Source: CBFDBT01 sp965603115 (GTDB lineage: Bacteria > Pseudomonadota > Alphaproteobacteria > Sphingomonadales > Kordiimonadaceae). Taken from it: a DNA stretch of 14,401 bases. Each line of letters opens with the position of its first letter. The first letter of the stretch is position 1. Location: contig CBFDBT010000050.1 in the NCBI GenBank assembly GCA_965603115.1, forward strand, positions 1 to 14,401, read 5' to 3'. The notes beneath the pieces are model-generated. The model saw only the letters and a list, made by a program, of their open reading frames with translations. It was not told the DNA's origin and did no database searches. The translations under genes and the position numbers were made by a program. Shown in pieces: positions 1-6,230 of this stretch.

Positions 1-2
1 TC

Positions 3-446
3 GCTGACGGAACTGTCGCCATTAACATGGTAGGCCAAGACCCAACAAAGCATGGACAACTCACGCAGGCTGAGATTGAGCGATGTGTGGCTGACCCCAA
101 AACCACACTGGCAATGGATACAAAGTCTGTTCAGGCATCCGCGCGCTCTAAGGGGCCACGCTATACACCTGTGTCCAAACGCGGGGACAAGCCCGACGCT
201 ATTGCTTGGCTCGTGCGTCATCACCCAGAATTAACTGATGCGAAAATTGGTCGCCTTGTTGGCACAACGAAACCAACGATTATGGCCATTCGCAACCGCA
301 CCCACTGGAACATCAAAAACATTCAAGCGAATGATCCAGTGGCGCTTGGTTTATGTCGTCAGACAGAGCTTGATGAAATGGTACAAAAAGCAGCAGAAAA
401 AGCTGCGGCAAAGGCACCAAAAACTGAAGAAGCTCCGTCTGAATAA
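3..446 (+). CDS. trcR: TrcR/DUF1013 cell-cycle transcriptional regulator, 5'-truncated by window edge
   Basis: The open frame runs in from the window edge; the first complete codon is at position 3, so the ATG at 27 is an internal methionine. The visible 147 residues match the C-terminal part of the DUF1013 family. They hold a DP..HGQLTQAEIERC segment, a KGPRYTPVSKR segment, then HPELTDAKIGRLVGTTKPTI, which reads as a helix-turn-helix, followed by RTHWN.NIQ..DPVALGLC. The tail is rich in Ala, Lys and Glu. The family is established in alphaproteobacteria as a DNA-binding cell-cycle regulator (TrcR). The missing N-terminus should hold the first helical part (about 70 residues by family comparison). 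The gene ends in TAATAA just before a strong terminator, so it is the last gene of its transcript. Family assignment is confident; the role in this organism is inferred. Confidence 0.9.
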   Translation, partial: ADGTVAINMVGQDPTKHGQLTQAEIERCVADPKTTLAMDTKSVQASARSKGPRYTPVSKRGDKPDAIAWLVRHHPELTDAKIGRLVGTTKPTIMAIRNRTHWNIKNIQANDPVALGLCRQTELDEMVQKAAEKAAAKAPKTEEAPSE

Positions 447-466
447 TAAATTTCTACCTAAAAATT

Positions 467-511
467 AAAAAACGCGCGACCTGATATCTAATCATGGGCC
501 GCGCGTTTTTT
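467..511. terminator. Bidirectional Rho-independent terminator between trcR and a DUF465 gene
   Basis: CGCGCG at 473-478 pairs with CGCGCG at 500-505. The stem is flanked by an A run (467-472) and a T run (506-511) that also pair, so the hairpin has a U tract read from either strand. It lies 20 bp after the trcR stop and 20 bp before the stop of the opposing DUF465 gene, so it can end both convergent transcripts. Confidence 0.85.
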
Positions 512-530
512 GCTTTATATGTTAGATGAG

Positions 531-695
531 CTACTCATCAAATCTTGCCATAGCTTCCTTTATTCGGAGCTTTTCTTTTTTCAACATTCGTATTCGCATT
601 GTGTCTGGGTTAGGTCTTAACTCTTCCTTGGAAATGATGCTCTCTATATCTGTGTGTTTAGCTTGTAGATTTTCGACATGAGATTCAATATTCAT
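531..695 (-). CDS. Small DUF465 (YdcH-like) protein, 54 aa
   Basis: A 54-residue frame on the minus strand, starting ATG at 695 with a good Shine-Dalgarno (AAGGAG, 7 bases before the start) and ending TAG at 531-533. The protein begins MNIESHVENLQAKH and ends LKKEKLRIKEAMARFDE. This is the DUF465 pattern of two charged amphipathic helices, a short loop with Pro, and a conserved Lys-Lys-x-Lys-Leu-x-x-Lys-(D/E) signature in the second helix. It is likely a cytoplasmic helical hairpin. Function in this family is not established. It converges on trcR through a shared terminator and diverges from ubiX. It is one of two DUF465 genes here; the other is at 1633-1848. Confidence 0.82.
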   Translation of the reverse strand: MNIESHVENLQAKHTDIESIISKEELRPNPDTMRIRMLKKEKLRIKEAMARFDE

Positions 696-978
696 TCCCG
701 TACTCCTTAAAAAAATTAAATTGACTGATTTATGTCACCATAAAAATTGCATTTTGTCACTAGAAAGACTTGTCGCATTCAATGAATGCTGTATCTTCTA
801 GGACTTAGAGTCACTTAATACCAAACTGAAGCAATTTGATGGCTTAGCGAAGTCTTTTCTAACTAGGCCGACTCGAGACTGAATAAAAAATATTCTTTGT
901 CTAAAGCTGCAACCGGATCACTGTGTACTCTAATTAGAAATAGAAACTATTCTTGCCATTTCAAGATCGGATTAAATA
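696..978. other. Divergent intergenic region between DUF465 gene and ubiX
   Basis: This stretch has no convincing coding frame. It contains an inverted repeat TTTATG-TCAC-CATAAA (729-744), and the hexamer TGTCAC occurs twice, 22 bp apart (733-738 and 755-760), reading GTGACA towards the DUF465 gene. These could be an operator or -35-like elements for that gene, but no well-spaced -10 box settles it. No canonical promoter or strong ribosome binding site is evident upstream of ubiX. Confidence 0.5.
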
Positions 979-1563
979 ATTACTACAAAGAAAGTCATCG
1001 TGGGAATTAGTGGGGCATCAGGGATTACTTATGCTGTCCAAGCGCTCAAGCAACTCCGGGTCGCTAGTATTGAAACCCACCTCGTGATCAGCAAAGCCGG
1101 GGAGCGTACCCTCGCTCATGAAATGGACTACAGCTTAAATGACCTTAAGGATATGGCTGACTATAGCTATAACAACAAAGATATTGGGGCAGCAATTGCT
1201 AGCGGGTCTTTTCGCACAAGCGGCATGCTCATAGCGCCCTGCTCGGTTAAAACCATGTCAGAAATTCATACAGGCGTAACCTCAAGCTTACTCACTCGCG
1301 CAGCTGATGTCGTCTTGAAGGAGCGGCGCAAACTGGTGCTGATGGTGCGGGAAACTCCCTTGCACACAGGGCATTTGCGCACGATGACGGGCCTAAGTGA
1401 AATGGGCGCCATCATAGCGCCACCCATGCCCGCCTTTTACACAAAGCCTGCCAATCTCGATGAAATGGTCTTGCAAACTGTTGGGCGAGTTCTGGATTTA
1501 TTTGATATCAATAGTGATAGCGTCCAACGCTGGGGCGAAGACTTGCCAACGGCACCACGTTAA
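979..1563 (+). CDS. ubiX: UbiX-family flavin prenyltransferase
   Basis: UbiX joins dimethylallyl phosphate to reduced FMN, making the prenylated flavin that UbiD decarboxylases need, including the decarboxylation step of ubiquinone synthesis. The family signature is complete. It has the FMN-binding VGISGASG near the N-terminus, then MLIAPCSVKTMSEI, LLTRAADVVLKERRKLVLMVRETPLH, HLRTM and PAFYTKPA. The start is unusual. An in-frame TAA at 973-975 is followed by ATA, ATT (979), ACT, ACA, AAG, AAA, GTC, ATC, GTG (1000). No ATG, GTG or TTG lies between the stop and 1000. Starting at GTG-1000 (187 aa) would cut into the first beta strand, which homologues write as roughly M..KKVIVGISG. I therefore list the ATT at 979 (194 aa), with GTG-1000 as the alternative. 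Neither has a strong Shine-Dalgarno. The product is sure; the start is not. Confidence 0.9.
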   Translation: MTTKKVIVGISGASGITYAVQALKQLRVASIETHLVISKAGERTLAHEMDYSLNDLKDMADYSYNNKDIGAAIASGSFRTSGMLIAPCSVKTMSEIHTGVTSSLLTRAADVVLKERRKLVLMVRETPLHTGHLRTMTGLSEMGAIIAPPMPAFYTKPANLDEMVLQTVGRVLDLFDINSDSVQRWGEDLPTAPR

Positions 1564-1590
1564 CCTTATTCCCTTTATTTAAAATTATGC

Positions 1591-1596
1591 TATAAT
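1591..1596 (+). promoter_or_regulatory. Extended -10 promoter element upstream of the second DUF465 gene
   Basis: TGCTATAAT (1588-1596) matches an extended -10 box (TGN-TATAAT). There is no good -35 at 16-18 bp, which extended -10 promoters can lack. Transcription would start near 1603, leaving about 30 bases before the ATG at 1633. It lies in the 69-bp gap after ubiX. Confidence 0.45.
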
Positions 1597-1632
1597 GCGA
1601 GCCTAATCACAAGAGGGCTAAGGCAAAACACT

Positions 1633-1848
1633 ATGGATGACGGCGCAAAAATTCAGGAGCAGTTTATCCATGACCGCATAACCGAGTTGATGCAAGAGCA
1701 TAGTGATATACAAGAATCTATTATTGCCATCATGAATGATCCTGCTTTTGATCAACTTCTCGTGCAGCGCCTAAAAAAGCGAAAACTTGCTATCAAAGAC
1801 CAAATTCGTCTCTTTGAAGATTCACTCATTCCCGATATTATTGCCTAA
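1633..1848 (+). CDS. Small DUF465 (YdcH-like) protein, 71 aa
   Basis: This 71-residue protein starts with ATG at 1633, 9 bases after AAGG (1620-1623). The sequence is almost entirely helical and charged. It has a first helix around residues 10-35 (HDRITELMQEHSDIQESI), a short break, and a second helix with the family signature RLKKRKLAIKDQI at about 46-58. The DUF465 family is typically 55-80 residues and has no settled function. A DUF465 gene next to purE is a familiar alphaproteobacterial arrangement. It is followed by a hairpin and T run, so it may be transcribed separately from purE. Confidence 0.85.
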   Translation: MDDGAKIQEQFIHDRITELMQEHSDIQESIIAIMNDPAFDQLLVQRLKKRKLAIKDQIRLFEDSLIPDIIA

Positions 1849-1863
1849 AATATATTATCCATC

Positions 1864-1898
1864 TTGCGCACTGCGCGCCAATACCTATAATAGCGCGC
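1864..1898 (+). promoter_or_regulatory. Probable purE promoter with -10 box inside a GC inverted repeat
   Basis: A perfect TATAAT at 1886-1891 is preceded at 16 bp by TTGCGC (1864-1869), which keeps the TTG of a -35. GCGCGC occurs at 1873-1878 and again at 1893-1898, so the -10 box lies between two arms of an inverted repeat. That layout would suit an operator blocking RNA polymerase, or a hairpin in readthrough RNA. The start point would be near 1898, about 65 bases before the purE ATG. Confidence 0.5.
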
Positions 1899-1900
1899 TC

Positions 1901-1937
1901 TGCTGACCCTCATGACTGTGTCAGCATTTTTGTTTTT
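1901..1937 (+). terminator. Terminator-like hairpin in the purE leader
   Basis: TGCTGAC (1901-1907) pairs with GTCAGCA (1920-1926) around a 12-base loop, followed by TTTTTGTTTTT up to 1937. It can end the transcript of the upstream DUF465 gene. It lies downstream of the TATAAT at 1886-1891, so RNA from that promoter must also pass through it; it may act as an attenuator. The stem is only 7 bp, so its strength is uncertain. Confidence 0.6.
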
Positions 1938-1962
1938 AAGGACCTTAGAAAGGCTCTAGAGT

Positions 1963-2451
1963 ATGAAGGCGGACGTTGGTATTATTATGGGCAGTCAATC
2001 AGATTGGCCGACAATGAAACATGCTGCGGATATTCTCAGTGAACTTGGTGTGAATTTCGAGAGTCGCATAATTTCAGCGCATCGCACACCTGATCGCCTT
2101 TATGACTATGCAAAAACCGCCAAGGATCGTGGCCTAAAATGCATTATCGCAGGCGCTGGTGGCGCCGCACATCTGCCAGGAATGGCAGCCGCCATGACCC
2201 CAATCCCAGTGTTTGGTGTGCCGGTGCGTAGCGAAGCCCTCAGCGGTAATGATAGCCTCCTTTCAATCGTACAAATGCCAGGTGGCATCCCTGTTGGCAC
2301 CCTTGCCATTGGCAAAGCTGGCGCTAAAAACGCCGGCCTGCTCGCAGCAGCTGTTCTAGCGCTTATGGACGAAGGCTTAGCCACACGGCTAGATGATTGG
2401 CGCGCAAAGCAAAGTGCTGCTGTTGGCGAAATTCCTGTGGAGAGCGAGTAA
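1963..2451 (+). CDS. purE: PurE, N5-carboxyaminoimidazole ribonucleotide mutase (class I)
   Basis: PurE moves the carboxylate of N5-CAIR to carbon 4, giving CAIR in de novo purine synthesis in the cytoplasm. The 162-residue length is standard for class I. Motifs in order are GSQSDW (10-15, substrate phosphate binding), SAHRTP (38-43) containing the catalytic His40, AGAGGAAHLPGM (63-74) and QMPGGIPVGT (104-113). The ATG at 1963 follows AAAGG at 1949-1953, 9 bases upstream. The stop is 4 bases before the purK start, so the pair is one operon, with PurK supplying the N5-CAIR substrate. The leader with promoter, inverted repeat and hairpin suggests control at this point. Nothing in the coding sequence is missing. 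Confidence 0.96.
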   Translation: MKADVGIIMGSQSDWPTMKHAADILSELGVNFESRIISAHRTPDRLYDYAKTAKDRGLKCIIAGAGGAAHLPGMAAAMTPIPVFGVPVRSEALSGNDSLLSIVQMPGGIPVGTLAIGKAGAKNAGLLAAAVLALMDEGLATRLDDWRAKQSAAVGEIPVESE

Positions 2452-2455
2452 GCTG

Positions 2456-3532
2456 ATGGAAATCATTGAACCCGGTAATACCATTGGAATTTTGGGCGGT
2501 GGACAATTAGCCCGCATGCTAACTCTTGCAGCGGCACCACTTGGTTACAAATGCCATATCTATTGCCCAGAAGAGCGCAGCCCTGCTTTTCAGGTTGCTG
2601 ATGCTTATACTATTGCCGCTTACGACGATGAAGAGGCATTAGCAAAATTTGCTAGCGAAGTAGCTGTGGTTACTTATGAATTTGAGAATGTTCCCGCGGC
2701 TACTGCCGAATTTATTGCCAAACTTAAACCGCTCCGCCCTAGCGCATTGCCACTGGCAATTTCACAAGATCGCCTAACAGAAAAAACCTTCCTCGAAGAC
2801 CACGGTATTGCAACAGCGCCTTTTGCGCCTTTCCAAACTGAAGACGAGCTAAAAGCCGCTGTAAAAAAAGTGGGCCTGCCAGCGATCGCTAAAACGCGTC
2901 GCGGTGGTTATGATGGCAAGGGCCAATCCGTCCTCCATAGCCAGATGGACATTGCAGATGCCTTTGCTGAGATGAAAGGTGTGCCTGCCATACTTGAAGG
3001 CTTTATTGATTTTGATACAGAGGTATCCGCCATTGTAGCAAGAGGGGCAGACAACCGCATAGCAGCCTACCCAATTGCAGAAAACAAACATACAAACCAA
3101 GTTTTAGACGAAACAACAGTACCTGCTAACATTAGCGAAAAACTCGCGGCCACAGCGCACGTTATGGCGGCTAAGCTAGCCAACGCACTCGACTATGTTG
3201 GCATTTTAGCCTTGGAACTGTTTGTTGTGGAGAAAACCAACCAAGTTCTGGTTAATGAAATTGCCCCGCGGGTGCATAATTCAGGACACTGGTCGATCGA
3301 AGGTGCGCGAACAAGTCAGTTTGAACAGCATATTCGTGCTGTTTGCGGCTTGCCGCTTGGCGACGCACAAAATTTAGGTGAAGTGCGCATGAAAAACCTG
3401 TTTGGTGACGATATTCATAAAATTGAAGAGTGGCTATCAGATCCGCGTGCGCATTATCACCATTACGGCAAACACGAAGCCCGTGAGGGACGGAAAATGG
3501 GTCATGTTACCTGGGTTGATAGCCGCGAATAA
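2456..3532 (+). CDS. purK: PurK, N5-carboxyaminoimidazole ribonucleotide synthase
   Basis: PurK is an ATP-grasp enzyme that uses ATP and bicarbonate to carboxylate AIR to N5-CAIR, the substrate of PurE. The protein has 358 residues, normal for the family. The N-terminal fold has the glycine-rich GILGGGQLARM (11-21). VTYEFENVP is at 72-80. The ATP-grasp loop RRGGYDGKGQ is at 148-157, and the metal- and substrate-binding strand NEIAPRVHNSGHW is at 267-279. The frame stays open upstream to 2393 inside purE, but the ATG at 2456 is chosen because homologous sequence begins there and it lies just after the purE stop. It converges with ubiV with only 2 bases between stops, and no terminator hairpin is visible there. 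Confidence 0.96.
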   Translation: MEIIEPGNTIGILGGGQLARMLTLAAAPLGYKCHIYCPEERSPAFQVADAYTIAAYDDEEALAKFASEVAVVTYEFENVPAATAEFIAKLKPLRPSALPLAISQDRLTEKTFLEDHGIATAPFAPFQTEDELKAAVKKVGLPAIAKTRRGGYDGKGQSVLHSQMDIADAFAEMKGVPAILEGFIDFDTEVSAIVARGADNRIAAYPIAENKHTNQVLDETTVPANISEKLAATAHVMAAKLANALDYVGILALELFVVEKTNQVLVNEIAPRVHNSGHWSIEGARTSQFEQHIRAVCGLPLGDAQNLGEVRMKNLFGDDIHKIEEWLSDPRAHYHHYGKHEAREGRKMGHVTWVDSRE

Positions 3533-3534
3533 TT

Positions 3535-4437
3535 TTATACCCAGCTCACGCCTTCAACACCGTGATAAAAGCCGTTTGAATAGGGTATATCACCCGTTAG
3601 CATGCTCAAGCGAGATATGCCTTCATCAGCATCAATATCCCCAGTAAGTACGCTACGATAAAGCCCTGCAACGGCAACCATATCCACATCCTGCGGTGAC
3701 AGACGAAAATGCGTCACACCACTGGCCAACAATTCCTGCATCTCGCGCATTAAATTACAATAACTATGCGACATGGTCGCGATACCATTAACACTCAAAA
3801 AATCTTGCTTTGCGATTGTTTGCACATTCATGCCGTCTGGGTCTTTTTCACAGACAAACAAACAACTGTCCTTTGAAAGACCGTCAGCGCGAGCATGATA
3901 ACAACGCGCAGAAAGCGCAAGCACATGGCGACCAAAAACCTGTACCTCCATCTCTGTGCTACTATGAGCAGATAGGGTGCTAATGGTTTGACTTGGCATT
4001 TCAGCGGGCAAGCAAATGCGCGTAGCCCCGGTGCTTATTAAATAATCCAGTGTGCCTTCATTATAAACATTTATATGCGGCCCAACCACATAGTCCCTGC
4101 CCTTTAAGTTGGCAACTGCCGACATGTCATTGGCTTCTATCAGCATATCAAGGGCTGAAGCTGTTTCTTTTATAGCTTTAACCTCTCGATCATTCATCAC
4201 AAGTGCCAGTGTAGAATAGATCACTTGTTTACCAGCAGCGTCTAAGCGATCAATAACTTCAGGAATAATGGGCGCATAAAATGGGGCACGCTTTGAGCAA
4301 ATCACCTCGCCCAAATAAACACTATCAACATCAGCCTCATCGGCTATACGAAAATAAAAGTCCCGCCATTTATCCGCCGACCAATTATAAAGTACTGGCC
4401 CCATGGTAAGACTTGCTTGTTCAAGATTTGCGCTCAT
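3535..4437 (-). CDS. ubiV: UbiV, U32-family protein of O2-independent ubiquinone synthesis
   Basis: UbiV and UbiU form a heterodimer of [4Fe-4S] proteins that is required for ring hydroxylation in ubiquinone synthesis without oxygen (established in E. coli). This 300-residue U32-family protein has cysteines at 47, 179, 192 and 196. The last three have the spacing of the E. coli cluster ligands 180, 193 and 197, and Cys47 in GEVICSKR corresponds to the fourth. Other family features are VYLGEVICSKR (40-50), GPHINVYN (119-126) and FGRHVLALSARCYHAR (168-183). The ATG at 4437 is preceded by GGAGA, and the ubiU stop is only 5 bases upstream, so it is the last gene of a ubiT-ubiU-ubiV operon. U32 proteins are often annotated as peptidases, but the neighbours and cysteines argue for UbiV. 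Confidence 0.93.
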   Translation of the reverse strand: MSANLEQASLTMGPVLYNWSADKWRDFYFRIADEADVDSVYLGEVICSKRAPFYAPIIPEVIDRLDAAGKQVIYSTLALVMNDREVKAIKETASALDMLIEANDMSAVANLKGRDYVVGPHINVYNEGTLDYLISTGATRICLPAEMPSQTISTLSAHSSTEMEVQVFGRHVLALSARCYHARADGLSKDSCLFVCEKDPDGMNVQTIAKQDFLSVNGIATMSHSYCNLMREMQELLASGVTHFRLSPQDVDMVAVAGLYRSVLTGDIDADEGISRLSMLTGDIPYSNGFYHGVEGVSWV

Positions 4438-4442
4438 TAATA

Positions 4443-5438
4443 TTATCTCCAGCTCTTTTTATAAGCCCCTGCGGTTTGGCGTTGCCCTTCCGTCACGTCA
4501 CACAAAATGTTCGTTGACGGCAAGGCTTCACCTTTAGAGGCTGCTTCTACGACGGCGCGGATTTCAGGAATAATTGTTGATATATAAGCTTTACCTCTTT
4601 GACGTCCCTCGATTTTGATCGCAGTAACGCCCGCTTCCATCAGATCAGGGATCATATCTAGAGCATTGAGGCTGGTTGGCTCTTCAAACAAATAGGATGT
4701 TTCGTCATCGGTAACGAAACGACCTTTGCACAGCGTAGGATAACCGGCGGCCTCACCTTCTTTGAAACAATTGATGGTGTATTCTCCTAGCTTGGAAACC
4801 ATTTTTCCACGTTCTTGTGTGTAGCGCACATGACTTGCTGGCGAGCAAGCCCCCTCTTTGTTAGGGGATATACCCGTGATATATGATGACAGACTGCAAC
4901 GCCCTTCGGCCATTACACATAAGCCTCCAAAAACAAAAACTTCCGTTTCAATATAGATTTTTTTGTTGAGCGCCTTAATTTCTGGTACGGAAAGTACGCG
5001 CGGCAGCACTACACGTTTGATATCAAATTCACTTTGGTAAAAATTAATCGCCTCAGCCGTACTCGCTGATGCCTGAACCGATAAGTGCCTCCGCAAGCTT
5101 GGGTGGGTCTTAGTCGCATATTGCAGAACACCCATATCCGCCAAAATCACAGCATCAACACCGCAGTCCGCAGCATCATCAACTGCATTATGCCACGGCG
5201 TAAGATTGCCAGCCTTGGCAAAAGTATTGATAGCGGCCAGCACCTTAACCCCATTATCATGGGCATAACGCACCCCTTCACGTAACTCAGAGCGCGTAAA
5301 ATTCAGCCCGGGGAAATTACGCGCATTGGTCTCGTCTTGAAATCCCAAATAGACAGCATCTGTGCCTGCCTCAACTCCTGCCCTAAGGGCTGCGGGTGTG
5401 CCTGCAGGGCATACCATTTCTAATGCTTTATTTTCCAC
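4443..5438 (-). CDS. ubiU: UbiU, U32-family protein of O2-independent ubiquinone synthesis
   Basis: UbiU is the partner of UbiV in oxygen-independent hydroxylation of ubiquinone precursors. The 331-residue protein opens with the U32 pattern MVCPAGTPAALRAGVEAGTDAVYLGF and NARNFPGLNF. Cys174, Cys181, Cys198 and Cys237 match the four E. coli [4Fe-4S] ligands (169, 176, 193, 232) with a constant offset of five. They sit in FGGLCVMAEGRCSLSSY, GACSP and TLCKGRF. IKIEGRQRGKAY (275-286) is the C-terminal U32 signature. The start is GTG at 5438, backed by AGAGG about 7 bases upstream. The start overlaps the end of ubiT by 11 bases, which suggests translational coupling. An extra Cys224 is present. Confidence 0.95.
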   Translation of the reverse strand: MENKALEMVCPAGTPAALRAGVEAGTDAVYLGFQDETNARNFPGLNFTRSELREGVRYAHDNGVKVLAAINTFAKAGNLTPWHNAVDDAADCGVDAVILADMGVLQYATKTHPSLRRHLSVQASASTAEAINFYQSEFDIKRVVLPRVLSVPEIKALNKKIYIETEVFVFGGLCVMAEGRCSLSSYITGISPNKEGACSPASHVRYTQERGKMVSKLGEYTINCFKEGEAAGYPTLCKGRFVTDDETSYLFEEPTSLNALDMIPDLMEAGVTAIKIEGRQRGKAYISTIIPEIRAVVEAASKGEALPSTNILCDVTEGQRQTAGAYKKSWR

Positions 5439-6105
5439 GCTCGGACCTCTGCTTTAATTTTTTGATTTTCTTTTGTATGCCTTCTATTTGCTCTTCCAAA
5501 TCTTCTATTTGTAATGAATGCGCCTCGGTGCGCTTTACAACACGGTTAAGGAGGGCTTCTTGTAGTAGCTCCATATTATTTCCCGCACGACCAGCGAGGC
5601 TAATCACACCATCAGCGGCTTTGCTGGCCACGATTGAAAGCGGGCCAAAGACACTCGCCAAATCTTCCTTGATCTGTATGTTTCCACCGTCAACAGCATT
5701 TCTGAGCGCTAACACGGCTTCTGTATCGCCTTCGATAATCAAGTCCCGAGAAAAGACGAGCGCATCACCATCAACTGAACCTTCCAAAAGCATTGTAAGT
5801 ACAGTGAAAGAACCATGGATAGAGGCAGTAACGTCAACATCATCAAGGGAATATACAGCCTCTAGTCTAGGGGCATTAATATCGGGAGCGAGTATAAAGA
5901 CAAAAGGCAGGTCTGTGGGGTCTATAGCAAATGTCACATTATCTAGGCACCGCAATCGCTCAAACACATCTCGGTGACGGTCAAGCATAACCTGAATAGC
6001 TTTTTCCAATAGTGGGTTCAAAGCTGCCAGCGGCATGACTTTGAGCGCTATCCCAGCCACCAAAACAGGCGACAAGGGCGGCAACATATGTTTAGAAAAA
6101 GTCAC
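5428..6105 (-). CDS. ubiT: UbiT, SCP2-domain ubiquinone biosynthesis accessory factor
   Basis: UbiT is an SCP2 lipid-binding protein thought to present ubiquinone intermediates during anaerobic synthesis. Diagnostic sequence is the SCP2 stretch with GSFTVLTMLLEGSVDGDALVF followed by SRDLIIEGDTEAVLALRNAVDG. The N-terminus is hydrophobic (PVLVAGIALKVMPLAALNPLL). After the domain there is a charged helical tail ending KKIKKLKQRSERGK that looks like a coiled coil. At 225 residues the protein is about 50 longer than E. coli UbiT (about 174), mostly because of this tail. The frame opens at GTG 6129. I prefer the GTG at 6105 because GGGAG lies upstream at a workable distance, while the GTG at 6129 has only a weak AAGAAA. 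ATG 6087 has no ribosome site. It heads the ubiTUV operon and overlaps ubiU. Confidence 0.92.
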   Translation of the reverse strand: MTFSKHMLPPLSPVLVAGIALKVMPLAALNPLLEKAIQVMLDRHRDVFERLRCLDNVTFAIDPTDLPFVFILAPDINAPRLEAVYSLDDVDVTASIHGSFTVLTMLLEGSVDGDALVFSRDLIIEGDTEAVLALRNAVDGGNIQIKEDLASVFGPLSIVASKAADGVISLAGRAGNNMELLQEALLNRVVKRTEAHSLQIEDLEEQIEGIQKKIKKLKQRSERGK

Positions 6106-6159
6106 AGAACTGCTTTCTCCCAAGAACACTATTTCTTATTCGTTTGGTGAGTATGGGGT

Positions 6160-6165
6160 TTTATA
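6160..6165 (-). promoter_or_regulatory. -10 element of the ubiTUV promoter
   Basis: Read on the minus strand the sequence is CC-TATAAA-ACCCC, a 5-of-6 match to TATAAT. It would start transcription near 6153, about 48 bases before the preferred GTG start of ubiT. No proper -35 hexamer lies at 17 bp; instead the FNR-like dyad occupies that area, as at promoters that depend on an activator. Confidence 0.5.
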
Positions 6166-6187
6166 GGTCAAAAGCAGATAAGACCAA

Positions 6188-6201
6188 TTGTCGCAGGTCA
6201 A
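6188..6201. promoter_or_regulatory. FNR/CRP-family-like binding site upstream of ubiTUV
   Basis: TTGTCGCAGGTCAA on the plus strand (TTGACCTGCGACAA on minus) matches the FNR consensus TTGAT-N4-ATCAA at 7 of 10 positions and keeps the outer TTG...CAA of the dyad. Its centre (6194.5) is 41.5 bp from the start point inferred from the TATAAA at 6160-6165, the usual place for a class II FNR site. The genes it would control work without oxygen, and the E. coli ubiUV genes are known to be activated by Fnr. The site is imperfect, so this stays an inference. Confidence 0.5.
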
Positions 6202-6230
6202 TTTGAAAAAGGATTAGTGCGTGAATAGCC

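Noticed and set aside
2393..2455. N-terminal extension of PurK into purE
   Set aside because: The extra 21 residues overlap purE out of frame and have no family match. The ATG at 2456 directly after the purE stop is the expected start.
3535..5438. The two U32 proteins as collagenase-like proteases
   Set aside because: The cysteine pattern matches the [4Fe-4S] ligands of E. coli UbiU and UbiV, and an SCP2-domain ubiT gene is in the same operon. A peptidase label would be wrong.
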